From: Siphonodentalium dalli
Taxonomy: Eukaryota; Mollusca; Scaphopoda; Gadilida; Siphonodentaliidae
Assembly (NCBI GenBank): GCA_032622095.1
Contig: CP136064.1
Coordinates: 171,626,310-171,690,309, forward strand
Direction of reading: 5' to 3'
DNA: 64,000 bases
Shown here: positions 24,479 to 38,059 of the stretch, piece after piece
How positions within the stretch are numbered: position 1 is the first letter of the stretch
How the letters are laid out: each line of letters begins with the position of its first letter
Notes under the pieces: generated by a model
The model's database searches: none
Told to the model about the DNA's origin: nothing
Seen by the model: the letters and a program-made list of their open reading frames with translations, nothing else
Made by a program: the position numbers and the translations under genes

Positions 24479-25838
24479 GTAATACGACTGAAAGTTTATG
24501 GTCACAATTCGACTGAATAGTCAACGAAATACTGCGCTTTTTCGGTCTCAGGTGAGAAATCATTTCGTGGTGTAATTCGTATTGGGCGTACTCGATTCTT
24601 TGCATGGAGTACTCTAGTAATTTGTTTGCGTAAATAATCGTTGTGATTGGCTAAAAAACGATGTGTTTTCAGCGGCGCCCGTGCCTTTCATTTAAATTGT
24701 ACAGGAAATACGATTGCTGTCATTTCTGTGTTGAACGTTGTTGGGACAACATGAATATTATCATCGACTATGGACCATTTTCCTTACACAAAGCGATCTA
24801 AATGAACTAGTTTACTAAACTAATCTTATTGAAGTTATTCCCCTTCTGTACTGGTGAACAAGCGCTTTCATTTTCAACTTGATTCCGAAATATCGAATAT
24901 GAACGAGATTCGAATCGACGAATGCACAGCCCGGCCCCATGGATTTAGTTTGTCATTTAATATACTTATTAAGTAACTTTCTTTGGTCGTAACGTATATC
25001 AGTATATAATAACATCATTTGGACCATATTCATTGGCAACCAAACTGGTTTCAAGCGAAAAATCGCTAGAAAATTCGCAAGATTGTCAAGATGTAGCAAA
25101 ATAATTCAAAGGGTTACGGGTGCGGGTGTACTCCGTTGATGCCCCGTTTGTGCGGAGTTAGAAAAGACGGGAAAAGTCGCGTGCGGCGATATGAATAAAC
25201 CGATTTTTTTCGTGGTACAATTGGAAAAAGTAGAATTGTACCACAAAACTGGAACGAGATAGCCATGGTAACTCGGGCCACTGGCCAATCAGGACATGGC
25301 TTTTAAGCATAGTTAGGCAGGGTCGTATTACAATGTTATATAAAAGAATATGAAGTTATTGAGGATATCAGGATATGTATTACCTCATAATTATTAAGTG
25401 CATGCATTCAGCATTTCCACATTTTATACTAATAGAATTATCTCCGTTTAGAGCAGTTTAGAGGTTTATTAAAATGCTGGGAATAGTATTAAATAATAAG
25501 AAATGGAACAATTCTTTGCTAGGCTATGATTTGATTTATATTTTATGTTTTTTGTAAGATTTTGGGGGTGGGTCCCAAAAATTGGGCGGAAAAAATAGCA
25601 GGTAGAGGGGTGGTGGGTCCCCGAGAGGGGCAATTTTTGTTTTTTCGCCCTATATATGTAAATTTTTTCCGCAACCCCACCCCCCTGACCCTATGGGAAA
25701 TTAACATAGGCTTTTAATATGAAGTATAATAATTATATTTGTTGGAGTGAAACAATTTACAACTCGCTGTGATATGCACAAATTCTTTGTCAAGTAGTAA
25801 ACCACGGATGTGTATATACCGTTCGTAATCATGCTTAC

Positions 25839-26071
25839 CTCTAAGGTTTGAAATAAAACGAACTGATCTCGCTGCCAGACGTAAATCTTCGAATCAATGA
25901 GCGTTGTTACTCCGTTGAAAGCGTTGGCAACCGCAAGAAAGTGAAATGTTTTATCAACCGTGAAGAATTCGAAATCGTACGCTCCAGTGGTCATAATCTT
26001 CTGATGAGAAATGAACTTCCGTTTCTTTTCGTCCCACCTGTAGATGACGGACTCTGTATGAGGGTCAGATC
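25839..26071 (-). CDS. TSPEAR: TSPEAR exon: end of EAR 3, EAR 4
   Basis: The acceptor TTTTCTTCTGTAG precedes 26071 and the donor GAG|GTAAGC follows 25839. The 233 bases complete a split Gly codon and then give residues 405-481. ESVIYRWDEKKRKFISHQKI ends EAR 3. TTGAYDFEFFTVDKTFHFLA plus VANAFNG and SKIYVWQRDQFVLFQTLE form EAR 4. The first base pairs with the G left by exon 28204-28390, and the end is in phase with exon 14400-14587 (LE|TNGATDW). Confidence 0.94.
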
Positions 26072-28203
26072 CTACAGAAGAAAAGTGTGAACACATAGGC
26101 AAAGTGAATTTCATCATAGACACTCATATGATATATATGGAGGTGTCACCCCTTTAGTACGCCTTATTCCAGGGACGCAGGAGAATGGGGGCATGATATA
26201 TGGTTTACTGCCTCCTCGCGGGAGCGTCATGAATGTACAATTTTTTTATACATGTTTACATATATGCATTTATAACATGTTGCAACAATTTAATAAAATT
26301 AACTGTCACACTCGTGATCGGCTGAGATCCGTAATATATCTCTGGTTATGCACATCAGATTAAGTACCTGCCTGTTGTTTGGTTGAGTTGATTGTATATT
26401 TGAGAGCTATTAGAACTCGGAACTACAGTGTCTGATTCCAGATGCATCAACTATTTGCGTGTCGCACGCGTGTGGACGAGATGAATGTAACATGGCCATG
26501 TTTCCAAAGGATATTCATCTTATCCTGATAAAGTTGCACTCATCATCATTATCTTCATCATCACTATAATCGTCATCTGTATTATGCTAATCATCATCAT
26601 CATCATCCATTACCATAATCCTCATCATCATCATCACAGTAATAATCATAATCAGCATAATCATCATCATCGTCGCCGCTATCATCATCATCATCATCAT
26701 TTAATCATCATCATCATCAACCGTTATCACCATCAATATCATCGTCATCAGAACCCGCCATCAGTACGTGTTTACGTCACCGTCATCGGCATAATCATCA
26801 TCATCACCATAATCATCACTATCATGCAGTCATCATCATCGTCACCATCGTCGTCCTCGTTGCGGCTGACATCATCGTCCTCAACTATCATCATCAATAT
26901 CACCGTCGTCATCAACACCCGCCACCAGTACGTCATCAAACCCGCCACCAGTACGTCGATCGATCACCATTATCACCACTATCATGCAGTCATCATCGCC
27001 ATCATCATCGCCATGCATCACCATCGTCTTCATCCTCATCGTCACCACCACCATCATCATCACCATTATCACCACTATCATGCAGTCATCGTCACCATCA
27101 TCATCGCCATGCATCACCATCGTCTTCATCCTCATCGTCACCATCATCATCGTTATCATCATCATCATTGTTATCATCATCGTCATTATTATCTTCGCCA
27201 TTTCATTATCGCCATGCATCCTCATTATTATCATCATCGTCATTATTATCATCATCATCATCATTATTATCATCATCGTCATTATTATCATCATCATTAT
27301 TATCATCATCATCGTCATTATTATCGTCGTCGTCATCATTATTATCATCATCATCGTCATTAGTATCGTCGTCGTCATCATTATTATCATCATCATCATC
27401 ATTATTATCATCATCATCGTCATTATTATCATCATCATCATTATTATCATCATCATCATCATCATTATTATCATCATCATCATCATTATTATCATCATCA
27501 TTATTATCGTCGTCGTCATCATTATTATCATCATCATCGTCATTAGTATCGTCGTCGTCATCATTATTATCATCATCATTAGTATCGTCGTCGTCATCAT
27601 TATTATCATCATCATCGTCATTATTATCATCATCATCGTCATTATTATCATCATCATCATTATTATCATCATCATCATCATCATCATCATTATTATCATC
27701 ATCATCATCATCATTATTATCATCATCATCATCATCGTCATTATTATCGTCGTCATCATTATTATCATCATCATCGTCATTAGTATCGTCGTCGTCATCA
27801 TTATTATCATCATCATCGTCATTAGTATCGTCGTCGTCATCATTATTATCATCATCATCGTCATTAGTATCGTCGTCGTCATCATCCTTATTATTATAAT
27901 CACCGTCGTTATTTGTCGATCCTTTTCAGTCCTTTTTTAATCAAAATACCTAGACATTTTTGAAGTTGGGGTTTCTCGCAGCTAATGGTTTGTAGAATTT
28001 CCATCCTGATGGATCTTCCAAATAATGTCGTGCTGGTATATATTTTGGCCTCGCCCCCTCCAATGATTTACAAATGGATACAACGTTATATTCATCATTC
28101 CATTGATGTATATTGTTATAAATGAATGGGATATTATATTCAGTATAGAAAGGGTTAAATTTCAGGCTTGAGGATTGTGTGCTGAGGCTTTGATAATTCT
28201 CAC
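26072..28203 (-). other. TSPEAR: TSPEAR intron dominated by microsatellite
   Basis: More than half of this 2.1-kb intron is the ATC/TCA microsatellite at 26536-27897. The rest shows no exon. Confidence 0.9.
26536..27897. repeat. ATC trinucleotide compound microsatellite
   Basis: About 1.36 kb of CAT/ATC repeats with scattered GTC, ATT and GTCGTC interruptions. Longer blocks, such as TCATTAGTATCGTCGTCGTC, recur several times at the 3' end, so block duplication followed slippage. The long frames read as poly-His, Ile, Ser or Met and are not genes. Confidence 0.98.
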
Positions 28204-28390
28204 CTTTAGCATAGTTAGCCACGGCGAGGAAGTGAATGCCTTCGATCGAAAAATGAACACAATCCCTCGCTTTATAAGTGAGAATATTCTGAAAGGGCTT
28301 GAACTTCCTCAGACGTTTGTGCCAGCGGTAGATCGTAGAATTCGTTGTCACATCGTCTTCTGCGCCGAAGTTTGCATTGGCTAAGAAGGC
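28204..28390 (-). CDS. TSPEAR: TSPEAR exon: end of EAR 2, most of EAR 3 front
   Basis: The acceptor TTAATTCTCAG precedes 28390 and the donor AAAG|GTGAGA follows 28204. The 187 bases start in phase 0 and end one base into a Gly codon. They give residues 342-403: AFLANANFGAEDD and NSTIYRWHKRLRKFKPFQNI complete EAR 2. LTYKARDCVHFSIEGIHFLA with VANYAKG opens EAR 3. It joins the upstream exon as FRIGNQ|AFLANANF, which restores a normal EAR strand pair. Confidence 0.94.
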
Positions 28391-28414
28391 CTGAGAATTA
28401 AAGATGCATACTCC

Positions 28415-28860
28415 GAATTAACGCTCCCAAATTACTATTTCTTTGGCTTTCAGAGGTAAGAAATATTTGATCCGATCCGAGTGACCCACCCATTAAAGAT
28501 CAGAGTGATCATATATCGATTTTTTAAATTGTTTATTTCCCGAGATATGTAATTTTTGGCGGCATGGCAAATATTCGTCAAGCCGACTGTCTCGGACCAA
28601 ATTGCGAATGAAGATTGATAACTCTAAAATCAAGTGGCTTTGGGTGTTAAGATGTTTGACAATCCGGCCAAATTTCGTTGAACAAAATGTTGATAAATAA
28701 CGTTTTGGGTAATTGTATACTATAGTTGACTGTAGTTTGATTATTTTTGGACAATTAATCGATTCTGATAACTGAAGCGGCATTTCAAAAAATGTTGTTA
28801 TTGTTGTTGTTGGAATCTGATGATATGGGGAACATCGAATCGCATTGAGTACCTTTAAAC
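28415..28860. mobile_element. GGTACTCAATCC element, copy 1
   Basis: Related to 31513-31951 (opposite strand) and 62090-62430. Shared phrases in order are CTCGGACCAAATTGCG, GATAACTCTAAAATCAAGTG, AAAATGTTGATAAATAACG and ATTAATCGATTCTGATAA. It begins only about 25 bases beyond the EAR 2/3 exon acceptor. Confidence 0.7.
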
Positions 28861-29098
28861 GACATGTAGTCTTGGTATAACTAAAGCTAGGAGCGAGTTC
28901 TAACACTATATATAGTGTATCAATTGTGGGTAAATATACCTCAAACGGGCCAATTGATGTCTCACGAACACACAGTTCGATAAGAAGTGAAAAACGTCAA
29001 ACTGCCAACCAGATGAAAGAAAGTAATTAGTTTGTATACGCGCGTTTCGTAGTACTGAAATTGGAGGCGAGAAAAGATAAAATATTTTAAGCTGCTTT

Positions 29099-29271
29099 AA
29101 CAGACCTGGGGATGACGCATGCGGCCAACGCATGTGGTTATATAGGGCAATAGGCGCAACGTTTCAAATAATACATATATCATTGGCGTTTCGGCTGACG
29201 CAGTTAAACGCAACCGATTTCAAAACTTTTATTTAAATCTGATGCGTTGGCCGCATGCGTCAGCCGCAGGT
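29099..29271. mobile_element. hAT-like MITE (CAGACCTG ends)
   Basis: The ends CAGACCTG and CAGGTCTG are inverted. The arms also share GACGCATGCGGCCAACGCAT. CAG-ended termini suggest hAT. No clear 8-bp target duplication is seen, so the assignment is tentative. Confidence 0.6.
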
Positions 29272-30716
29272 CTGTGGAAGCACGTGAATGGGACTATGTT
29301 ATTTTCACGGAAATTTCTATGCCAAAGCAGTATCCAAAACTTGTCCCGGAAACGCGTACGGACTTTGAACGTTCTAACGACGAACATCCTGATTCTCATC
29401 AATGATTGAAAGAAAACAATCAGGGTAGACCAGTCACTATAGATAAGGCCAACAAGGACCCCACACCTCTGGGCACAACCGTGGGAGGCATAGTATGCGG
29501 CATCTCTCCGACCTCACCAAGTGCCCAATCGACCCTCCATAATCTTCACAAATTTACAGAGTTTCATAGCTCCAATATAACTTGTGCACCATAATTTTTC
29601 GCTCTGTTGATAATGATTGACAGTAAAAACTGTTGACCGTTGTTACATAATGTACAAATTCGATCATCAGGGGTGTACTATTCCACCTATCCTTTTCTAA
29701 TGGTAATGAGTGGTTGCTTGTTCTGAATTGAGCTGGAGTAAATATTATGTCATCACGAAACTCGGTGATGTAATATTCCTGATCAAAGTCCGGTTTTAAT
29801 ATCCTGTATAGTTTTCCTCGACTTGAGCGTTTACATGACTCTTGCCAAACTGATACATTGATCAGTCAGTTTCTGTTTCACCAGCGATATAGTTATATTT
29901 AAGCCTATGTCGGGATTCTGTCCTATCCACAAATACGATAACACACAGTCATTTAAAATGCTCTTCACTTTGGTGTGTAAAATCCATCAGTTGTGTAAAA
30001 TCAGTTGTGCCGATAGTATAATAACACTCGATCCGTCTCGATTTACAGTGCTACGAAATAGAGATATCTCGTCTTATCTTATCTATCAACAATCATATTG
30101 ATTGAAACAAAAAGGTAAAAAAAAATCCGACAATACTGTAATTTTCCTCTTAGAAATTGATGCACCGGACTGACACTATTCAACTAAAATGAGTGTCTGA
30201 CTGACTGAGTCATGCAATGTAATGTTTCCAAATCAGACTCAGACCTTTAACCAGCGGAAACAATGCATCATACATTTGTTCTGTCCCCTGTCGATGTGAA
30301 GCCACTTGGTGGTTTGCACTTAAAAAATACACATAATATATATTCGCTTTTGATTTGTCCCCGGTATCGAAATAGGTCGATAAATACTTGAACTACTTTC
30401 TACGAGCCTTATATGTCCCAGATGCATTGAAGTCATGAAAAATACAACTTTGAACCCGATGTCTGGGTCCCAACAATCAGTTGCACGACACGAAACAGAA
30501 AAGAGCGTTCCGTGTTAGTCTATTACTGATATATATATAGTAGGAAAAAAAGAGCATTTATTTCACTTCTGCGCGAAAATTTAAAAACAGCTGGAAAATG
30601 GCTGTGACCATGGAAAGTATTTTTCGGAACATATGGAACAGGTATATCAATAGTTCGTGTATTTGTCAACATATCTCACACATCCCTCCAAATTACGTAG
30701 ACAGAAGTTGGAAGCT

Positions 30717-30967
30717 CGAATGAGCCATGTCCGTTTGAGGGTGATTCCTCCTCGATTGAGAGATATTTGCCTGAGAATTTAAAATTTAATTACCGTCACG
30801 ATTTGTAAATACGAATCCATAAATGTAGGCAAACCTTTTTCTTGGCATACATGCATTCAAATGCCCATTTAATTTTCGAGTCACCGATTGTTTTATAGTG
30901 CCTTGATATATGGTTTTAATAACAATCTATGACATAAAATATGGTTAAACAGGACATGGCTCATTCG
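30717..30967. mobile_element. Inverted-repeat segment with a cut TTAA MITE
   Basis: CGAATGAGCCATGTCC at 30717-30732 is exactly inverted at 30952-30967. Inside, 30862-30948 matches the left end of the TTAA MITE family (CCCATTTAATTTTCGAGTC) and stops abruptly 4 bases before the right repeat. Confidence 0.6.
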
Positions 30968-31512
30968 AACCCTAAAATTTTTGTGTACGTAATTCGAGAA
31001 AAGGGGTCTCAAAACATGCATATATATGCAAACTATTCCAGAGCTAATTCGTCGATCTAGCGCTAAAAACGCGTTTTGTTATTTATATTTTTGCGTAAAT
31101 TTGATATCGTTTCGCTGTTCCGGTTAAATTTTTCTAATCAGCCGATCTTCCGAGTGATGCCGGCAGCGCTCGTGTGTTTTCGGAAATGAGTGCATTCTCG
31201 ATACCGCCATGTTTGTGACGTAATATTCTCCAAGTTTCCCCAGCGTCTCTATCATTTTCGGTACGCGATAATGTGTTTCCGTTGGATCCTATTTGTCCAA
31301 GCGAGATAATAACCTCTGTTGACAAGGATGTGACGATAGCACGGTTTTCCAGTTTGTTACACAATGTCAACATGAATTTTAGTCATTTACATTGATCCTT
31401 GGAACACATTGATTTTTCTCAAATATACTCTAATCGCAATTTTGTAGGCAATACTTTTCAGTTGAGTGTGTCGATGAACTGCAGTTAGTTCAATTCCGTA
31501 GTTCTTTTAAAA

Positions 31513-31951
31513 GGTACTCAATCCGAACAGACGGTCCCCATACCATCAAGATACAACAGCAACAACATTTCTTCAAAATACGCTTTAGTTATCAGAATCG
31601 ATGTATTGCAACAAAATAATGCTAATCACTGTCAACTATAGTATCGAATTTCCAAAAACTTGTTGTTTATCAACATTTTGTTCAACAAAATATGGCCGTA
31701 TTATCACTAAAGTATCAAAAAATTTGACCGTATTACTACTTGACTTTAGACTTATCCATGTTCATCCGCAGTTTTGTCCGAGACCCTACGCTTGACCACG
31801 TGTTTCTGGGCCACATATTATTACACATCTCGGGAAATAACAAACTTCAACAATCGATATCTGATCACTCTGAGCTCGAGTCAAATATTTTTTTTACCCC
31901 CGAAACCAAAGAAATAGTAATTTAGGAGCGTCTGATCGGATTGAGTACCTA
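31513..31951. mobile_element. GGTACTCAATCC element, copy 2 (complete)
   Basis: Terminal inverted repeats GGTACTCAATCCGAACAGAC and its near complement at the right end delimit about 440 bp. It is inverted relative to the copies at 28.4 and 62.1 kb. No coding capacity. The superfamily is unassigned. Confidence 0.75.
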
Positions 31952-32538
31952 CCCAGGTGGTGAAAAAAAAAAGATATCAAAATATTTTGAAGAGGATTAA
32001 TAATAATATCCTCTACAACATATCAAAAATCCGATAAATCTGCTTAGAGCAAAATGTTCTATTCAAAATGGCATCCATGGTGACAATTGGTATTGAAAAG
32101 TGCTAATTTCTGTGACACGTGGCTTTAGGTGCATGCACCAACTATCGCCAAGTTAGCAATGAAATGAAATAAAAATGAAATATACACAAATAATGCTTAG
32201 TCGTAAACCATATAATTATGTACAATGTCTGTCCCAACATGGCCATATCACACCTGTTACCCCATTTGATATTGGAATAGTTAGAAAATCGACATAACAC
32301 CCAAAAAAACAACGTCTTCACCATCGGTTTCAGTAGTAGAATAGGATAAAATTTATTTTAATTTATTTTTCCCCAAAATGTGTCTACATTGTTTACACGC
32401 CGTTCCCATGACACAACTTTCAAATTATACAGCAGTGCGGAACACAAGGCTCACATCTTCTACTTTCATATGATGTCTAATTTTTCCGTGTGTTAAAAAA
32501 AATATATTCAAAACAGTTAATCCAAGTAGATAATTATA

Positions 32539-35500
32539 GTGTGGTCGTCAGAGGGTTCGACCCGGAAGAAATTGGTATAGAAGCGGTTTTGGTGTCATTC
32601 GACGCGGGAGAATCTCGTGAATAACATATCCAAAATCCGCTAAAATCCGCTTTGGGCAAAATTCAGGATCCAAGATGGCGTCCAACATGGCTGCCGTTAG
32701 TCAAAAGATACTCTGACTGAGATTAATTCGATAACAGTGAGAACAAATGTTGTCATATGTATACAAATGTATACATTTTTGCAAAGGTAAAATGTTGAGC
32801 CACCTGTTTATGGCAAAAATGGAACCCATTGTCCCAGATGGCCGCCAAAATGGCGGCCTAAACTCGAACATTTGAAGTTTTTGCCTAATATCTTAAAGAT
32901 CAATTCCTGTTGTTTGATAATGGTTCAGACTGGCGACATTGATTAGTCATATTCATGTTAATTCATCATTGGAGCAATGAAAGATACCATAAATCGGGTC
33001 CCAGACTCATCTACACCCTCAAAAATTCGATTTTACAGAACGCGGTATAACATTCCACAAAACTCGCCATTGTGATTACAGTCATATATCAACAAGAAAT
33101 GGACAGAACTGTACAATGTAAGTTGGGCATACCAATATCTATAAATACTCCAATTCAATGAAACCCAAATTGGCGCTTTGTCTCAAAATGGCTGCCAAAA
33201 TGGCGGTCAAAATATGGAAAATGGCGGATATTGATCACAGTGTCATTCAATTCATTATAAGTAGTGGTTGATGAATAAAATTGACTAAATAAATACGAAT
33301 GAATACCTCTTTATGATGCCATTATGCTAGCTCTATGTAAAAACTTAAAAATCAGTACCAAAAATGGCTGCCAAAATGGTCACCCGATGTGAAAAATACT
33401 ATTTTCTATCACTTCTGTTTATCACTTGTTGCTCTCTGAACTGGGAAACAATGGGTATATTCTTTCAATGATCGTGTCAACTGATCATTACAGCAATGAC
33501 ATTTCTAATAGATTAGATCATAGTTTACTCCGGTCCTTCACTAATAAGTTATAACGAATGCGGTATGAAATTTAACCAAAATCGACTTTGGGGTTCTGGT
33601 CACATTTGATATTTAGGGATGAGCAGATCTTGTCTACAAAATAATTGATCGTTTCTTTTATTTGTGAACATTCCATCTCAAATAGACCAAAAGAAACAAT
33701 AAATTTTATCTAATATGGCTTCCAAAACGAAAATGGTAGACTCTGCCCAGCTTATCACATAATGGAAGTTGTGAGTGGTGGATGCAGTTGATAGTTGGCT
33801 CATATACATGTATGTGGCTCATATACATCAAAACTATTTATTTTCAATCTTTTGGTGGCTTCCCGCGGGTTGACAAAATCTCGACTCATCAGTGCTATAA
33901 TGTCGTATATCCATTATGGCGGGAAATAAGTATTTGATACCATTCGAATCGTGAGAAAAAATCCAATCCGATGGGCCAAACTGTCCTTGCATTGGATGAC
34001 AAATATTCGCACAAACCAGTGAAGCAAATGTCGTATATCCAGCGATCTTTACAATTATTCGTACTATGAGGTCGTATGTCCAACAGCAGCCAATCGGACG
34101 CTTCAGGTTGTTCACGTGACTTCTGTTTTGTGTTTGTGAATTCTAAAATGTGTGCTATAAGCCAGTATATCCATGTTAGTCGCGTGATCATTTGGTGATT
34201 TAAATTTTGTGATTGTTCCACACATTTCTGTATGATGATGCACATGGGTGAATTTTCATAGTGTAGAATAGGTACTTTTTAGTTCATAGACACATGCGAT
34301 TGCCACCATATTTAGCTTAATCTGCATTTATTAGCACAACTTCATTATAGCACGGAAACGAATCGTCACTGGCATACGCAAAATGTCATATCTCCAAACA
34401 AGCTATTGCTTTTTAAAAGAAAACGAGGGAATAAACAGAAAACAATATGTGGTTCAATGAACAGCTAATGTCAGTTTTCATTGGGATAAATACAACAATA
34501 CGTCATGCTTTGTCAACATTAGGAGAAATGTTGTCTAAAAACTTCAACCTTCATTTTCTCGGAAAGTTGAAAATGTGGGTTACATTATAGCACTGATGCG
34601 ACGAAATATTAACTATTCGGGCTCGGCCATCATTTTCAAGTTTCAAGCTGGAACTAAATGTAGCCCATGGATTCCCCATTTCGACATGTAAGAAAAGTAG
34701 TTTTACTCTGATCTCTTCCCAGATATCAACTCTCCGGTAAATGGTGATCTCTTATGTTCTAGAAAATACGTGTGCCAAATACATATATGTATGAAGAAAC
34801 TATTCCCATACATTGTTTACACATCGACTCCGTAAGTATGTGGAGGTTTTCTTGGACAAGCGGGATTTTCAAACCTCGAAACCGTCCGTACAAACAATAA
34901 AAGTTAATAGGAAATGACGTTGGATGTAGGTCTAGAGTACATCGTCCGCATGAAATAGTTTCGTGTCATTAATTTGCACATAGTTCGTGCTCTGATGAGC
35001 ATGAATGAACGCCTTATGTGGCAGTTTGATTGTCTAACATCCGGAAAATAACATGTTCATTGTTCACATTTCTTAGACAAACATGTTGTTAATCACCATG
35101 TTCATGTGGCATTTCTATCCAATGACAACCTTGAAATGCCAGTTAATCAAGCTAAATGGTTGATACCTTTACGCCTACGGGTCAGATCCAGCCGTGACGC
35201 ACATTGTGTCTACATATCATTGATGAAATTCACTAAATGTGTAGAAGATATAGGTGCGTCTATATATGTACTAGAATGTTTCTATCCACATGTATATACC
35301 CACAATCGCATGACACGGAATTGTCACATAAAGTGTGAAGGGTATACAATGTACGTGCGAATTTTAATTTTTCCTCTTGATATTGAAGAAAATAATGTTA
35401 CTTTGAAACTCTCCAGCTCCGATAACCAACTTGCCCACCAATTAAGTAAACCTCAGATTATTCGCTTTTCCCTCCTGTCCTTTTCACTTTCGCCAGCACT

Positions 35501-36840
35501 GGAAAACCTATTATAGCCTGATGCTTCCGTACTAGACCACCGATGCCCATATAATTGATGTTCCGAATAGTCGTTATAAGTAGAAATGTTGACACTGTGT
35601 TTTCAAATAATCCAGATTCGTAGCAATTCAATTTCTTTTTAATTAATTTCCAGATAGTCCCTCGTAATAAGTGGACACCGTGTTGGTTCCTGCAGTAGAT
35701 ACTGCTTAGTTGGAACATTTCGGGCTGAACTGATTGTGGTAGTAGATTATTGGCAACATGTTTAATAGGTCTGTCATCGTTAGCTCACAACCGAAGTGTT
35801 GTTTCGGCTTTCCTCTGAGCAGAACCTAAATTTCGACAATTTTCGGTGGCCATTTTGGTAGCCATCTTAGCATTTTGATTCGTGATTGGCTACTCATACC
35901 CACAAAAAACATTGATTTCAATCAATGATGTGTATTGGTGCCGAATTGGCGTTTTGTCGAATGGGTTTTCGTGAATAACTACATATTTGCCATTTTCATT
36001 ATTATTGGCGACCATGTTGGACGCCATCTTGAATTCTGTATTTTCCCAAAAGCGGATTTTGGATATGTTATACACGAGATTCTCCCGCGTCGAATGACAA
36101 CAAAACCGTTTCTTTACCAATTCCTTCTGGGTCTAACCCTCTGACGACCATTCTAAATATCTGCCATTTTCCATATTTTGACCGCCATTTTGGCAGCCAT
36201 TTTAAGACAAAGCGCCAATTTGGAGCAATTATAGATAATGGTATGCCCAACTTACATTGTACAGTTCTGTCCATTTCTTGTTGATATACGACTGGAATCC
36301 CAATGGCGATATTTGTGGAATTTTATACCGCGTTCTGTAAAATCAAATTTTTGAGGGTGTATATGAGTCTGGGACCCCATTTATGGTATCTTTCATTACT
36401 CCAATGATGAATTAACATGAATATGACTAATCAATGTCAGTCTGAACCATTATCAAACAACAGGAATTGATCTTTAAGATATTAGGCAATTTTTTTTCAA
36501 ATTTTCGAGTTTAGGCCACCATTTTGGCAGCCATCTGGGGCGAGGGGTTCCATTTTTTCTATAGATATGTGGCATAATACTTTACCTTCGCAAAATGTAT
36601 ACATTTGTATTAATATGGCAACATTTGTTCTCATTATGTCGAATTAATCTCAGTCAGAATCTCTTTTGACTAATGGCGGCCATGTTGGACGCCATCTTGG
36701 ATCCTGGATTTTGCCCAAAGCGGATTTTAGCGGATTTTGGATATGTTGTAGCAGAGATTCTCCCGGGTTGAATGACACCGAGATCGCTTCTATACCAATT
36801 TCTTCTGGGTTGACCCCTTTTTTGCGTACCACGACCACAC
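32539..36840. mobile_element. 4.3-kb element with ~690-bp inverted arms
   Basis: The left arm 32539-33228 is inverted at 36155-36840. Outer ends read GTGTGGTCG and CGACCACAC, flanked by TA. The arms repeatedly carry CCAAAATGGCGGCC-type motifs, GGATCCAAGATGGCGTCCAA and CAAGAAATGGACAGAACTGT. A third copy of the outer-end block lies at about 35995-36150 in right-arm orientation, so the element is composite or rearranged. The 2.9 kb between the arms has no recognised transposase. TA flanks hint at a Tc1/mariner-type foldback. Confidence 0.8.
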
Positions 36841-36949
36841 TAATGTCTATCTTGTTTACAGTTGATTTCAACATATAACCATGCAATGGACGGAACTACG
36901 TAAATCGTGAAAAACTATATGCATATACACTTAGCTAGATCATATCATG

Positions 36950-37470
36950 AATATCTACACTGGCTACGTCCGTAGAGATAATTATACACCAGTTGAAGTA
37001 ATGTGAAATGTTTCATGTTCAGATAGGGAAGTTTATAAACATTTAAAAAAAAATCAGTGCAGCTAATATATTCTTAGTTAATATCGTTCCTCAGTAAATA
37101 GTGTATTCCACTGTGTACGTAGTTCACGAAGATCCCAGCTCGATGTTGCATGAAATATGTCACTTTGTTGAGTCGAGTTTGATTGGCATCCTTTACAATC
37201 ATGAAATTTCTCACGGGTAATCAATTCAATGTTTATTTCGATGTCGACTCACAGAAGTCACAGACAAATCATGCAATCTGGATTGTCACACCCCATATTG
37301 TGAAATATATTATTAAGGAACAAGTAATAAATAAATATATATAGTCACTGAGTTGTTTTTTCAATGCTATATAAAGTTCTCCGTCAGAACATTAAAACGT
37401 TCCCATAATTTTTAACTGGTTGAATATGATCTCTGCGGTAACCAGAGTATAAATTCATGACACGATCTAA
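36950..37470. mobile_element. Diverged copy of the 59.7-kb TIR element
   Basis: Shared blocks with 59665-60180 are CGTCCGTAGAGAT, GGTAATCAATTCAATGTTTA, GAAATATATTATTAAG-AACA and TTCATGACACGATCTA. The terminal repeats are eroded. Confidence 0.65.
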
Positions 37471-38059
37471 TACTTGTCGACCCATTCCTATATTCTATAA
37501 GAAATATATTCAGCATATACTGGAAATCATACAATTTACTACGATAATGATGTTGGATTGAAATTTAAATACAAATGCATCTCAACATAATTAATTATTA
37601 TACATGTATAAGTAATATTATGTTCCTTTCTGAAACCCCTCCCCCAATCGCACCATCGCCACGTCTCGGATAAATTCAGGATGACCGTCCTATCATTAAA
37701 TTCTTGTCAACAGAAACCATTTTTTCTCACATGGACACATACGATCAAATTGAAACCCCTTTATCGCGTACCGAAATTATAAGACGCTGGGGAAGCTTAT
37801 TTACGAATACACCCGGAAATCCTCGGCTGTTGTCGGGGATTGCATCATCCAAAATGGCAGGTTGGAAAAAAATGTTCGGGACCCGAACATTGAGATTTTG
37901 TTGTAATTTTCATGACTTGAATGCGTCTTTATGGGGCATATATTGGTCGGAGAAAGGTAGTTTTGATATTTATCTACCTATTTTGATACCGGGAAAATTT
38001 CAAAAGCGAATATTATTTTGTATATTTTGGAGCTAAAACCGCCACGTGGCTTTAAAATA

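Larger units (their letters stand above)
14588..25838 (-). other. TSPEAR: TSPEAR intron (11.3 kb)
   Basis: No additional exon was recognised in it. It carries several MITEs and tandem repeats, listed separately. Between them, about 14600-15500, 16330-17000 and 20050-21540 show no recognisable gene or RNA. Confidence 0.85.

Noticed and set aside
26584-27940. Long open frames (His-, Ile-, Ser- and Met-rich)
   Set aside because: They read a trinucleotide microsatellite in all frames. No start context, domain or codon signal is present.
28175-28384. Plus-strand frame over the EAR 2/3 exon
   Set aside because: It is the antisense shadow of the minus-strand EAR exon, which has splice sites and family motifs.
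35106-35516. 136-codon plus-strand frame
   Set aside because: No family resemblance, and it sits inside the spacer of the inverted-arm element. Not supported as a gene.
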